15,301 nt of DNA from an uncultured Bacilli bacterium (GTDB lineage Bacteria; Bacillota_I; Bacilli_A; RF39; UBA660), in the NCBI GenBank assembly GCA_934095865.1, contig CAKOKU010000018.1:1-15301 (forward strand). Reading direction: 5' to 3'. Below, in pieces: positions 1-7,473 of the stretch; the first letter of the stretch is position 1; each line of letters opens with the position of its first letter. The position numbers and the translations under genes were made by a program. The notes beneath the pieces are model-generated. The model was not told the origin of the DNA and made no database searches. It saw only the letters and a program-made list of their open reading frames with translations.

Positions 1-27
1 TACATATTTATTTTACAACATTTTTCT

Positions 28-72
28 TAAAATTAAAAGACTATTAACAAAGAAATTATTTGTCAACAGTCT
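28..72 (-). terminator. Rho-independent terminator, outward reading
   Basis: In minus-strand RNA, the arm at 59-72 pairs with the arm at 38-51 over 14 bp (two G-U wobbles) around a 7-nt loop at 52-58. The run TTTTAATTTT follows (28-37). The 5' arm lies inside the conserved 17-mer. It would stop the sepF-divIVA transcript after the first hairpin at 74-97. Confidence 0.65.
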
Positions 73-73
73 G
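57..73 (-). repeat. 17-nt repeat, left copy
   Basis: On the minus strand this reads CAGACTGTTGACAAATA. It is identical to positions 15226-15242 on the plus strand, so the copies form an inverted pair near the two window ends. Each lies directly outside a hairpin, and its bases form part of a second, outward-reading hairpin. Seen directly; the role as part of a bidirectional terminator module is inference. Confidence 0.75.
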
Positions 74-98
74 AAAACTTCCAAGTAAGGAAGTTTTT
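74..98. terminator. Hairpin after divIVA, probably bidirectional
   Basis: Perfect 9-bp stem 74-82/89-97 with a 6-nt loop, a few bases past the divIVA stop. Read on the plus strand it is followed by a T-rich run (TTTTTATTTT), the better terminator direction. Read on the minus strand only four T follow before the 17-nt repeat. It probably ends a convergent transcript entering from the left and assists divIVA termination. Confidence 0.6.
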
Positions 99-101
99 AT
101 T

Positions 102-533
102 TTAATAATCTAAATCATCATATTTGCTTAATAAGTTTTTTTCTTCTTCTAAAATGTGTTTGACACGATTTCGGTACGATGAAATTTCTCTTTTCATAGC
201 ATCCGCATCATCTTGAATTTTGCTGGCTCTTAAAAGCGCATCATTGATTATGCGTGAAGCATTCTTTTTGGCATCTTCTATAATTGCCACAGACTCTTCA
301 TTAGCTGTTCTTCTAATACTTTGGTTGGATTCCTCAGCTAAAGCTAAAGTACGTCTTAGGGAACTTTCTATTTGTTTATATTGCTCTAAGTCTTTTTCTA
401 GTCTTTTATTTTCTTCATCTGTTCTTTTTAATTTTTCTAACATTCCCTGATATTCTTTAGTAACATTATTTATAAAGCTATCTACTTCATTTGTCTCATA
501 TCCGTAAAAAGTCTTTTTGAATGCCTTAGGCAT
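102..533 (-). CDS. divIVA: Cell division / polar scaffold protein DivIVA
   Basis: A coiled-coil scaffold of 143 residues that recognises curved membrane at the septum and poles and recruits partner proteins. The N-terminus holds the lipid-binding signature FYGYETNEVDSF (residues 9-20), followed by a long charged coiled coil. The stretch KNASRIINDAL near residue 90 closely resembles Bacillus subtilis DivIVA, which argues against the shorter paralogue GpsB. The N-terminus lacks about eight residues found before the membrane-binding Phe in B. subtilis, and the C-terminal tail is short. The ATG is preceded by GAGGTGGGGGG, a strong ribosome binding site. It follows sepF by 24 nt with no room for a separate promoter, so the two division genes should be co-transcribed. 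The usual ylmG/ylmH genes between them are absent. Confidence 0.9.
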   Translation of the reverse strand: MPKAFKKTFYGYETNEVDSFINNVTKEYQGMLEKLKRTDEENKRLEKDLEQYKQIESSLRRTLALAEESNQSIRRTANEESVAIIEDAKKNASRIINDALLRASKIQDDADAMKREISSYRNRVKHILEEEKNLLSKYDDLDY

Positions 534-557
534 ATTCCCCCCACCTCAATTACTATT

Positions 558-962
558 TTACCACTTTACTTCTTCGTCTGTTTCCTCGTCGGCTACTGAT
601 GAATCTTCTGTGATTTTACCTTGAACATTGACATTTTTTGGAGCACACAAATAAATACCAACTCCAACTTTTTGCATTGTACCGCCAATGGCATAAATAC
701 AACCACTTAAAAAGTCAATTATTCTCTTTGCTTGGTCAGATGTAACTCTCTTTAAATTAACTACTACACTGTTTCTCTTTTTTAGATGATCAGCGATTTG
801 TTGTGATTCTGAGTAAGCACGTGGTTCTAATAAAATCATTTTTGAACCACCATTTTTCAAACCAGTTGCTTCTTCTTCAGTTGCAGTATAGAATTCATCC
901 TCAGTTTGTAGTGAATCATTATCTCCATCTAACCCCATCATTTTTTTTAAATTCAAAGCCAT
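558..962 (-). CDS. sepF: Cell division protein SepF
   Basis: SepF (134 residues) polymerises into arcs that bind the C-terminus of FtsZ and tether the Z ring to the membrane. The N-terminal MALNLKKMMGL fits the amphipathic membrane-targeting helix. An acidic linker rich in D, E and T follows to about residue 40. The globular SepF domain begins at LLEPRAYSESQQIADHLKKR and includes VVVNLKRVTSDQAKRIIDFL and the conserved AIGGTMQKVG turn. The tail is acidic and short; total length is slightly under the usual 150. The start ATG follows AAGGAGA at good spacing. An upstream promoter at 994-1022 is visible, so sepF-divIVA can be transcribed apart from glyS. Confidence 0.93.
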   Translation of the reverse strand: MALNLKKMMGLDGDNDSLQTEDEFYTATEEEATGLKNGGSKMILLEPRAYSESQQIADHLKKRNSVVVNLKRVTSDQAKRIIDFLSGCIYAIGGTMQKVGVGIYLCAPKNVNVQGKITEDSSVADEETDEEVKW

Positions 963-993
963 AATAACAATCTCCTTACTTTATCTAAAGTTA

Positions 994-1022
994 ATTATAC
1001 ATAAAATAAGCATTATTTGCAA
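994..1022 (-). promoter_or_regulatory. Sigma-A-type promoter for sepF-divIVA
   Basis: On the minus strand TTGCAA (1017-1022) is separated by 17 nt from a consensus TATAAT (994-999), about 30 nt upstream of the sepF start. The -10 is perfect; the -35 matches four of six. The -35 region lies inside the hairpin at 1004-1048. Confidence 0.6.
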
Positions 1023-1048
1023 TCATTTATATGACTTAATGCTTATTT
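1004..1048 (-). terminator. Possible glyS terminator hairpin
   Basis: A 12-bp perfect inverted repeat (1004-1015 with 1037-1048) surrounds a 21-nt loop, 45 nt past the glyS stop. In minus-strand RNA the sequence after the stem is T-rich but has no clean U-run, so termination may be partial. It overlaps the sepF promoter. Confidence 0.4.
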
Positions 1049-1093
1049 ATAATACCAAATTGTGTTTGTTTTAGCAACTATAAATTGTGCTTT

Positions 1094-2479
1094 TTAGAAT
1101 TTAATTTTTTCAGCAAGAAATGATTTTAATTTGCTTACTGACATTGTTGTTTGTTCCATTGTATCTCTGTTTCTTACGGTTACAACATTATCTGTTATAG
1201 TTTTATCATCAACAGTAATACAATATGGTACACCAATAGCATCACTTCTTCTATAACGTTTCCCAATAGATCCTGATTCATCATAAGACACATAAAAATC
1301 TTTTAATAATTCAGAATATATTTCACTAGCTTTAGGGCCATGAACTTTTTTTACTAAAGGTAAGATTGTAGCTTTAAAAGGCGCTAAGGCTGGAATCAAA
1401 TGCAATACTTCTCTTGTTGTATTATCTTCTAGTTCTTGTTTTTCATAAGCATCACATAAAACGGCTAAAAATAATCTTTCAACACCAACACTTGGTTCAA
1501 TAACGTATGGTAAGTATCTTTCATTAGTTTCAGGATCAATATATCTTAAATCTTTTTTAGAATGTTCCATATGTGTTGATAAATCATAATCAGTTCTATC
1601 TGCGATGCCCCAAAGTTCACCCCAACCGAATGGATAACGGTATTCAATGTCCGTAGTAGCTTTAGAATAGAATGATAATTCTTGTTTTTCATGATCACGA
1701 TTGCGTAAATTTTCTTTTTTAATACCTAAATCATTTAAGAAAGTGTTGCAATATGATTTGTAAAAGCCAAACCATTCTAAATCAGTATCTGGTTTGCAAA
1801 AGAATTCTAATTCCATTTGTTCAAATTCTCTAACTCTAAAGATGAAGTTACCTGGTGTTATTTCATTTCGGAAGCTTTTGCCAATTTGACCAATACCAAA
1901 TGGAACTTTAGCACGCATTGTTCTTTGAACATTTAAAAAATTAACAAAAATTCCTTGAGCTGTTTCACCACGTAGATATATTTTATTTTTAGTATCTTCA
2001 GTAACTCCTTGGCTTGTTTCAAATAGCAAGTTGAATTGACGAATATCAGTAAAATCGCATGAGCCACATTTTGGACAAGTGATATTGTGTTCTTTTATAT
2101 AAGACATCAATTCTTCATTACTCCAACCATCAGCACTGCCACTGATATCATTTTTAGCAAAATATTCTTCAATTAATTTATCAGCTCTACTTCTTGCTTT
2201 GCATTTGCGGCAATCAATTAAAGGGTCTGCAAAGGAAGCAACATGACCACTGGCAACCCATACGTTTGGGTTCATTAAGATAGCAGCATCTAAACCATAA
2301 TTGTATTTATTTTCAACAATAAATTTTTTCCACCAACATTTTTTGATGTTTTCCTTTAATTCACGGCCTAATGGTCCGAAATCCCATGCATTTGCTAAGC
2401 CACCATAAATTTCACTTCCAGGAAATATATATCCGTATTGCTTGCAAAAGTTTACAATGTCTTCCATATTATTTTTCAT
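1094..2479 (-). CDS. glyS: Glycyl-tRNA synthetase, single-subunit class II type
   Basis: This enzyme charges tRNA-Gly with glycine using ATP. At 461 residues it is the homodimeric GlyRS of the eukaryote/archaeal/Mycoplasma type, not the alpha-beta glyQ/glyS pair found in B. subtilis at this locus. The start FCKQYGYIFPGSEIYGG and GPLGREL at 36-41 are typical. Two zinc-type cysteine pairs are visible (C90/C93 and C135/C138). Class II motif 2 includes FRNEITPG near 203 and the REFEQ segment near 218; motif 3 is GVERL near 332. The anticodon-binding domain occupies about 360-455. M1 is chosen because GAAGGA lies 6 nt upstream; this start overlaps the preceding gene by 11 nt. No T-box leader is possible here because the upstream gene abuts it, so expression probably comes from the promoter before that gene. 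Confidence 0.96.
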   Translation of the reverse strand: MKNNMEDIVNFCKQYGYIFPGSEIYGGLANAWDFGPLGRELKENIKKCWWKKFIVENKYNYGLDAAILMNPNVWVASGHVASFADPLIDCRKCKARSRADKLIEEYFAKNDISGSADGWSNEELMSYIKEHNITCPKCGSCDFTDIRQFNLLFETSQGVTEDTKNKIYLRGETAQGIFVNFLNVQRTMRAKVPFGIGQIGKSFRNEITPGNFIFRVREFEQMELEFFCKPDTDLEWFGFYKSYCNTFLNDLGIKKENLRNRDHEKQELSFYSKATTDIEYRYPFGWGELWGIADRTDYDLSTHMEHSKKDLRYIDPETNERYLPYVIEPSVGVERLFLAVLCDAYEKQELEDNTTREVLHLIPALAPFKATILPLVKKVHGPKASEIYSELLKDFYVSYDESGSIGKRYRRSDAIGVPYCITVDDKTITDNVVTVRNRDTMEQTTMSVSKLKSFLAEKIKF

Positions 2480-3227
2480 CTTTTTTCCTTCTTTCTTCTA
2501 GGGCTAATTTTCTGATTAATTCTTTTACACCCGTATTGGGTATTAATTTTATACCCTTATCCAATAAGTCTAAATATAATGGTTTAATAAACATTTTATC
2601 TCCGACAAAACTCACCGTATTGTTTGGATATTTTACGACTAATCTACTAGGAATATTACTATCAAATTGACTATATACCTCCGAGTACTCGGCTCCATGC
2701 ATTACTCCTAAAGATGACAAGCTTCTTACAACTGAACAATTATCATCTTGATATAAAATCAGATTTGAAGTTAACATATCTGGATTACTGGCATATATTT
2801 TCAGCCTGCTACCGTAGCCAGTTATTGTTAAAGTATTTTCTTTATTATTTACAATAGTTTCTATAAGTCCATTTTGAGCTTGCCAAACAAGTTTTTGACA
2901 AATAGTAGGATTTAAAGCTAAAATATTTTTTTTAATTTTTAATACTTTACCATCTTTTCTATGAATAATTGCAAAGTCAGGATTAGTATCTGAAGTCCAC
3001 CTAATAATACTATCAGTAGTAAAAATATCAATTAAAGCTGATAATTCGTTGGCAGCTACAAATGCATCTGAATGCCAAGCGCCATTTGAATCTCGCCAAA
3101 ATATCTTAAACTTTTTAACTTGCAAGTTCCTATCAAAGATACTGTCTACAACTAAATAATCAGAATCTGCATATTCTTGATTCTGCGTTGGATTAAGTTC
3201 TTGTTTTAACTCATTATATTTTGTCAT
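2469..3227 (-). CDS. Uncharacterised protein between recO and glyS
   Basis: I do not recognise this 252-residue protein. It has no signal peptide or membrane segment and alternates short polar and beta-prone stretches (for example FKIFWRDSNGAWHSDAF near residues 40-57). It ends in a charged helix with RRKKDEK. The ATG at 3227 is preferred over an in-frame TTG at 3239 because GGTGAT sits five bases before the ATG. It overlaps glyS by 11 nt and has a clear sigma-A promoter immediately upstream, so it heads the transcript that carries glyS. B. subtilis has the unrelated yqfL at the equivalent place. Tight coupling to glyS suggests a housekeeping role, but no function can be assigned. Confidence 0.8.
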   Translation of the reverse strand: MTKYNELKQELNPTQNQEYADSDYLVVDSIFDRNLQVKKFKIFWRDSNGAWHSDAFVAANELSALIDIFTTDSIIRWTSDTNPDFAIIHRKDGKVLKIKKNILALNPTICQKLVWQAQNGLIETIVNNKENTLTITGYGSRLKIYASNPDMLTSNLILYQDDNCSVVRSLSSLGVMHGAEYSEVYSQFDSNIPSRLVVKYPNNTVSFVGDKMFIKPLYLDLLDKGIKLIPNTGVKELIRKLALEERRKKDEK

Positions 3228-3249
3228 ACCTATCACCAATACACCTATT

Positions 3250-3278
3250 AGTATAATAAAATGCTAATTTTTTTTCAA
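3250..3278 (-). promoter_or_regulatory. Sigma-A promoter for the unknown gene and glyS
   Basis: On the minus strand TTGAAA (3273-3278) lies exactly 17 nt from TATACT (3250-3255). The downstream ATG is about 22 nt past the -10. The -35 overlaps the last codons of recO. Confidence 0.7.
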
Positions 3279-4009
3279 CTCTCAGCTATGATTTTATTTA
3301 AAAATTCTTTACTTTTAAGGTATAATCCCGTGTATGTATCATAATAATTACTTAAAAATAAGTTGATTTCCATTTTTGTTATTTTATCAACTTTAACAGT
3401 GCTAATTTTTTTTAGGTCAATATAATTATATAATCTAATCATCTTAATAGTATTTTGACCGACTAGCATCTCATTTTGATAACAATTTTTGCATATATAG
3501 CCACCCTCTTTGGCGTTTAGAGTTACAATATTTTTTTGACTTCCACACTTGCAACAAGCATCTAACTTGATAGTTATGCCTAAATATTTTAAATATTTTA
3601 ATTCAATTATATTTGTTATAACTAAAGCGTCTAAGCCATTATTAATTTTTTGAAGAGCAGTTAAAAGAAGTTCAAGAATTTCTTTATTGTTATCTTGTTT
3701 AGCTACTTGATAAGTTAAATTACATAGATAATTTAAATAGCTTATTAGAGTTATATCTGTATGCAAAAAAGAATAGCTATCTATTATATCTATTTCTTTT
3801 ATAACAGATAAGCTATTTTCTCTATAATTAATATAAAATTTTGCATAATTGTAACGGGTGGTTTTATTTAAAAATTTGCTTTTGATTTTTTTAGAGCCTC
3901 TAGCAATGGCTCCTATCAAACCATATTCTTTAGTTAGAATTTGAAGAACTTGACTTGATTCTTTGAAATCAGTAGTGTATAAAATAATTCCTTCTACTTC
4001 TTTATCCAT
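3275..4009 (-). CDS. recO: DNA repair protein RecO
   Basis: RecO works with RecR (and RecF) to displace SSB and load RecA on single-stranded DNA in gap repair and recombination. The 244 residues match the family's usual length. The N-terminal OB-fold starts VEGIILYTTDFKESSQVL and continues through LIGAIARGSKK. The helical middle region is followed by a zinc-finger-like set, C152/C155 and C173/C176, as in many RecO proteins. It ends in TGA, one of the codons showing that UGA is a stop in this organism. The ribosome binding site GGTAGG is moderate. It follows the tiny yqzL by 20 nt, the order known from Bacillus. Confidence 0.93.
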   Translation of the reverse strand: MDKEVEGIILYTTDFKESSQVLQILTKEYGLIGAIARGSKKIKSKFLNKTTRYNYAKFYINYRENSLSVIKEIDIIDSYSFLHTDITLISYLNYLCNLTYQVAKQDNNKEILELLLTALQKINNGLDALVITNIIELKYLKYLGITIKLDACCKCGSQKNIVTLNAKEGGYICKNCYQNEMLVGQNTIKMIRLYNYIDLKKISTVKVDKITKMEINLFLSNYYDTYTGLYLKSKEFLNKIIAES

Positions 4010-4029
4010 AAAACCTACCCTATTATTTA

Positions 4030-4110
4030 CTATTTAGCTTTTTTATATTTTAAATAATACTCTATTTTTCCCGTTTCTTTAAATAATTCCCATAGTTCAT
4101 CTTTACTCAT
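4030..4110 (-). CDS. yqzL: YqzL family small protein
   Basis: A 26-residue ORF, MSKDELWELFKETGKIEYYL plus six residues, lies exactly between era and recO. This is where B. subtilis has yqzL, whose short protein shares the pattern W-x2-F-x2-TG-x-I/V-x2-YL-x-YK. Function is unknown in any organism as far as I know. The ATG follows GTGGAGATGATTAT, giving a plausible ribosome binding site. The match rests on pattern and position, both seen here; family membership is inferred from memory of the Bacillus protein. Confidence 0.75.
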   Translation of the reverse strand: MSKDELWELFKETGKIEYYLKYKKAK

Positions 4111-4158
4111 ATAATCATCTCCACTATTATAATGAAGCACCATATGAGTTTTTATTCA

Positions 4159-5040
4159 CTAAAATTCATAAAATCCAAATTCTTTTAGCAAATATTCTTT
4201 GTTGCGCCAGTTTGGAATACATTTTACATATAGTTCTAAGAACACTTTTTTGCCTAAAAGTTCTTCTATATCAGTTCGTGACTCCATACCAACCTGTTTT
4301 AACATTTCGCCATTTTTGCCAATAATAATTTTTTTCAATGATTCTCTATCAACTATTATATCTACATTACAATTAATAAGATTTTCTTTTTCTTCAAAAT
4401 TAGTAGTTACACAAGTTATAGCATGGGGAATTTCTTGCTCTAAGTGATTAAAAAGTTTTTCACGAACATATTCGCTTATCATAAAATATTTGCTACTGCT
4501 AGTAATTGTATCATCACGGAAATATTTTACATCGTCAGTTAGATAAGCTTTGATAACATCTATTAATGTATTTATATTATCATGCTTTAAGGCACTTATT
4601 GGAACAATATCACTAAAAGCAAATAGTTCTTTATAATTAATAATACTATTTAAAATTTCATTCTTAGTCATACCATCAATTTTATTTAATGCTAATATAG
4701 TGGGAATTTCTTTGTCTAGAGAGGCAATAATTTCTCTGTCACCTCGACCTAAGCCACTTTTAGCATCAACTACTAATATGATAGCATCAACTTCTTTTTT
4801 TTGACTTTCAGCTTGTTTATTTAAGACTTTCCCTAGTCTATCTATTGGCTTATTAATACCTGGAGTATCTACAAAGACGATTTGCGTTTCATCATCGTTA
4901 TAAATGCCTTCTATTATATTTCTTGTAGTTCCGGCTTTATTGGAAGTTATGGCAACATGATAGTTTACTAAGGCATTTAAAAGAGTTGACTTACCAACAT
5001 TAGGTCGTCCAATTATACTTACAAATCCACTTTTTATCAT
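4159..5040 (-). CDS. era: Ribosome-assembly GTPase Era
   Basis: Era binds 16S rRNA near its 3' end and assists 30S maturation. Using the ATG at 5040 the protein has 293 residues. G1 is GRPNVGKS (11-18), G2 region GTTRN (37-41), G3 DTPG (58-61), G4 NKID (119-122) and G5 SAL (149-151). A C-terminal KH domain carries IIGKNGEML (239-247). A GTG at 5055 would add five residues, but the ATG gives the family's usual MxxxSGFVSIIGRPN start. The ATG overlaps the ybeY stop as ATGA, so translation is coupled. Sitting beside ybeY, another 16S maturation factor, fits a shared role. Confidence 0.96.
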   Translation of the reverse strand: MIKSGFVSIIGRPNVGKSTLLNALVNYHVAITSNKAGTTRNIIEGIYNDDETQIVFVDTPGINKPIDRLGKVLNKQAESQKKEVDAIILVVDAKSGLGRGDREIIASLDKEIPTILALNKIDGMTKNEILNSIINYKELFAFSDIVPISALKHDNINTLIDVIKAYLTDDVKYFRDDTITSSSKYFMISEYVREKLFNHLEQEIPHAITCVTTNFEEKENLINCNVDIIVDRESLKKIIIGKNGEMLKQVGMESRTDIEELLGKKVFLELYVKCIPNWRNKEYLLKEFGFYEF

Positions 5041-5480
5041 CTGGTAATACCACACTCCTCTAATACTTCATCTTGTTTTTTAAACATTATAGCTTCATCT
5101 TCCTTAGTCATATGATCATATCCTAAAATATGAAGAAGACCATGGCAAGTCAAAAAAGAAAGTTCTCTTTTCTCGCTATGACCATAACTTATAGCCTGTT
5201 CCTGCATTCTTGGAATACAAATATAGATATCTCCTAAAACTCTTACACCTGGCATTTCAAAATCTTCTGAATCTTCAAGTGCAAAAGATATAACGTCTGT
5301 TGGTCTATCAATATTACGGTATTCTTTATTTAGCTTATGAATTTCTTCCAAATCAACAAAAATGATGGAGAAAATAGCATTGTCAACATTTTCTTTTGCT
5401 AAAGTCTTTTTAATAACTTCATTTAGGTAATCGTAATCTTTGTATAAATTATTATCAACAATTGTATAGTTGTTATTCAT
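5037..5480 (-). CDS. ybeY: Endoribonuclease / rRNA maturation factor YbeY
   Basis: YbeY is a metal-dependent RNase involved in 16S rRNA 3'-end processing and ribosome quality control. The metal site HGLLHILGYDH spans residues 113-123 (H113, H117, H123), and the conserved RPTDVISF lies at 59-66. The ATG at 5480 yields 147 residues; an in-frame GTG at 5489 would add three. The ATG is favoured because it shares one base with the upstream TAA (TAATG) and is preceded by GGGGTGG. The gene is thus translationally coupled to both the VanZ-like gene before it and era after it. Confidence 0.94.
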   Translation of the reverse strand: MNNNYTIVDNNLYKDYDYLNEVIKKTLAKENVDNAIFSIIFVDLEEIHKLNKEYRNIDRPTDVISFALEDSEDFEMPGVRVLGDIYICIPRMQEQAISYGHSEKRELSFLTCHGLLHILGYDHMTKEDEAIMFKKQDEVLEECGITR

Positions 5481-6097
5481 TATAGCCACCCCAAGTCTAA
5501 AATATTTGCTGCATATAAAATAAATATAATAAGTATTATAATGGAAATGATATCATAAATAAAGTCTTTTTGTAAAAATTTTGGTAAATGTCTAATAATA
5601 GCTTCAATAGCTACATATACAAAATAACCAACAATAGCCCCGACTAAATTTAATATAACATCATCAATATCAAAACTACGTCCTATCTTTAATTGGACCG
5701 TTTCAACGGTAACACTGGTAATGATAGCGTCAATAGCAATTGGCGTTATTTTTTTAGGCTTAATGTATCTGGATATAAAATAACCAAAAGGAACGAAAAT
5801 TAAAACGTTACCTAAAACATTATAAATAAACATTTTACTCATAAATTTATAACGCATTATTTCTTTAAAAGGAATATAATTAATACCACTACCCAATGAG
5901 TTTTCGGTTCCTGTTAAAAGTTCAAATAGTAAAAGAACATAAATGATAAAAAGAAGATTAAATATTTCTTCATGAATTACCAGCTTCTTGCCATTTGATT
6001 TAAGATAGCTTAATCTAACACTGGCGATTACAACAATAAAAATAATTAGCATTGGCAAGGCTGCTGCTACTATACTATGAAAGGCCTCTGTAAACAT
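5480..6097 (-). CDS. VanZ-like family membrane protein
   Basis: A 205-residue integral membrane protein with about six hydrophobic segments. The VanZ-like signature is clear: YNVLGNVLIFVPFGYFIS near residues 92-109, then ETVQL and GRSFDIDDVILNLVGAIVGY. VanZ from enterococci confers low-level teicoplanin resistance, but most family members are of unknown function, and nothing here points to antibiotic resistance. GAGGTG precedes the ATG. It follows yqfD by 11 nt and overlaps ybeY by 1 nt. In B. subtilis this interval holds phoH and yqfF, so this gene occupies a rearranged spot. Its position after yqfCD could link it to the sporulation envelope, which is only a guess. Confidence 0.85.
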   Translation of the reverse strand: MFTEAFHSIVAAALPMLIIFIVVIASVRLSYLKSNGKKLVIHEEIFNLLFIIYVLLLFELLTGTENSLGSGINYIPFKEIMRYKFMSKMFIYNVLGNVLIFVPFGYFISRYIKPKKITPIAIDAIITSVTVETVQLKIGRSFDIDDVILNLVGAIVGYFVYVAIEAIIRHLPKFLQKDFIYDIISIIILIIFILYAANILDLGWL

Positions 6098-6108
6098 ATA
6101 ACACCTCG

Positions 6109-7218
6109 TTACTCATTGCTACCTAATATTTTTTCGACGGTAACAAATACTTCTATATCTATTGTACTATCAAATTCATTCTTTTTCAAAATATTTTTAT
6201 ATAAAATTTTTTCTCCCTTTGCGAGGCTTAAATTAACTTTTTCAGTGATTATTTCATCTACTGTATTATTTAGTTCTTCCTCAGTATAATTTTTGGTGGT
6301 ATAGGTATATTCTTTTTCTTTTGTTAGTATTATCTTTTTACCAAGAATGCTTATTAATTCTTTAGTAGAAACATCATAATCTTTGTGGCGACTTTTAAAT
6401 ATTTTGTAATCATTACGGCCACTAGAAAATAATAAATTATATTGATTTTTACCAGTATAATGTTTTTCTTTATATGTTTTTGGCACGGTTAAATTTACTT
6501 TATACCAAACTTCACCAAAGACTGTGGCTTTGGCACATACTTGTGATTTGGTTTCTTCATTTAAGGTTATATCACCACTTATTAAGATATCTCCAGCACG
6601 AACATATTTATTTTCTGATGCTATAACATTACCTTTTCTGGCAATTATTCTGGTAACTATGCCATCCGTTGTTGCGTAAACGTTACAATATGCCTCTTCG
6701 GTATTAGGAGTTGCAATCTTTCTTTCTTCTAAAGTAACTATATATTGCATACCATTTTCTTTAATTTCTAACCATTCTATTTCCTGGATATATTGTTCTT
6801 CTAATTGTTTTTTAATTTTAGTTAATTCATTGATATTTTTCTTAAAACTAAATCTTTTAATTCCTTGTTCTTCTAATGACTTAGCCAACCTTTTATTTAA
6901 TTCATCGTTTTGACTCATAATATTTACTTCGACGGTTATAGAAATTAGTATTAAAAATAAAAGAAGGCCTATTAAAGCACTTATTAATGGTAGTAAATTT
7001 CTTTTTATAACGCTAACAATGGTCGTAAAATTTAGTGATTTAACTATGGTTAATTTATAATATTTTTGCAATTTGGCAACATCATCGGTATACATTTTGC
7101 AGCGAAGAATATTTTTATTATAACTTATTTTTTCTAAATAAATACCACTGTTAATGATACGCAGCATAAAACTATTTAAATTAAAAACGCGAATATCAAC
7201 AACCGTCAAGCTATTCAT
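6109..7218 (-). CDS. yqfD: Sporulation protein YqfD
   Basis: YqfD is a membrane protein of the mother-cell (sigma-E) regulon in Bacillus; its biochemical role is not established. The protein has 369 residues, close to the family length. It has an N-terminal soluble part to about residue 70, a transmembrane helix at roughly 75-97 and a large extracytoplasmic domain. That domain includes a charged coiled-coil stretch (about 105-145) and a region near GDILISGDITLNEETKSQ. Its ATG lies inside the end of yqfC with an 8-nt overlap, the same adjacency as in Bacillus. This is direct evidence of sporulation ancestry for the window, supported by gerE, spoIIIAH and gerM on the other strand. Confidence 0.88.
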   Translation of the reverse strand: MNSLTVVDIRVFNLNSFMLRIINSGIYLEKISYNKNILRCKMYTDDVAKLQKYYKLTIVKSLNFTTIVSVIKRNLLPLISALIGLLLFLILISITVEVNIMSQNDELNKRLAKSLEEQGIKRFSFKKNINELTKIKKQLEEQYIQEIEWLEIKENGMQYIVTLEERKIATPNTEEAYCNVYATTDGIVTRIIARKGNVIASENKYVRAGDILISGDITLNEETKSQVCAKATVFGEVWYKVNLTVPKTYKEKHYTGKNQYNLLFSSGRNDYKIFKSRHKDYDVSTKELISILGKKIILTKEKEYTYTTKNYTEEELNNTVDEIITEKVNLSLAKGEKILYKNILKKNEFDSTIDIEVFVTVEKILGSNE

Positions 7219-7450
7219 GGAATACTCCGTTAAGTTCTCCCGTTATAATTATTTCGGTAGCACTCGATTTTTTGATATTTAGGTTGGTGCCTTTAATAAT
7301 TGTCTTAATATCATTTATAGTTAAAATTATTTTATTAGGTGTTATTAACAAAATATTTTGAAAATTATATATGTATAAATTATCATTAAAATAGGCAATA
7401 AAATAACTTTTATCATATAGAAAATTTTTTAAGTTGGCCCATATATTCAT
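7211..7450 (-). CDS. yqfC: Sporulation protein YqfC (YabP/YqfC family)
   Basis: A 79-residue protein of the YabP/YqfC family, small beta-rich proteins made in the mother cell. The family pattern is visible in LYIYNFQNILLITPNKIIL (about 25-43), IKGTNLNIK (52-60) and EIIITGELNGV (66-76). It overlaps yqfD by 8 nt. GGTGATATT precedes the ATG. It begins just after the yqeY terminator, so it needs its own promoter; a sigma-E-like -10 element lies 14 nt upstream of the ATG. Confidence 0.82.
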   Translation of the reverse strand: MNIWANLKNFLYDKSYFIAYFNDNLYIYNFQNILLITPNKIILTINDIKTIIKGTNLNIKKSSATEIIITGELNGVFHE

Positions 7451-7464
7451 AATATCACCAATAA

Positions 7465-7472
7465 ATTGTATG
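7465..7472 (-). promoter_or_regulatory. Sigma-E-like -10 element upstream of yqfC
   Basis: On the minus strand CATACAAT matches the Bacillus sigma-E -10 consensus (CATACAnT). The matching -35 region is only TAAATT, inside the yqeY terminator stem. A start 6-8 nt downstream would leave a very short leader cutting into the ribosome binding site, which weakens the call. yqfC is a sigma-E gene in Bacillus, which supports it. Confidence 0.4.
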
Positions 7473-7473
7473 A

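Noticed and set aside
57..73. TTGACA inside the 17-nt repeat as the -35 of an outward promoter
   Set aside because: Neither copy has an acceptable -10 at 16-18 nt; the left gives TAGTCT, the right only CTTATT-like sequence. Terminator pairing explains the bases better.
2371..2670. 99-codon plus-strand ORF, and similar plus-strand ORFs inside era, yqfD and the divIVA region
   Set aside because: They are antisense to well-supported genes, lack ribosome binding sites and have compositions expected of shadows.
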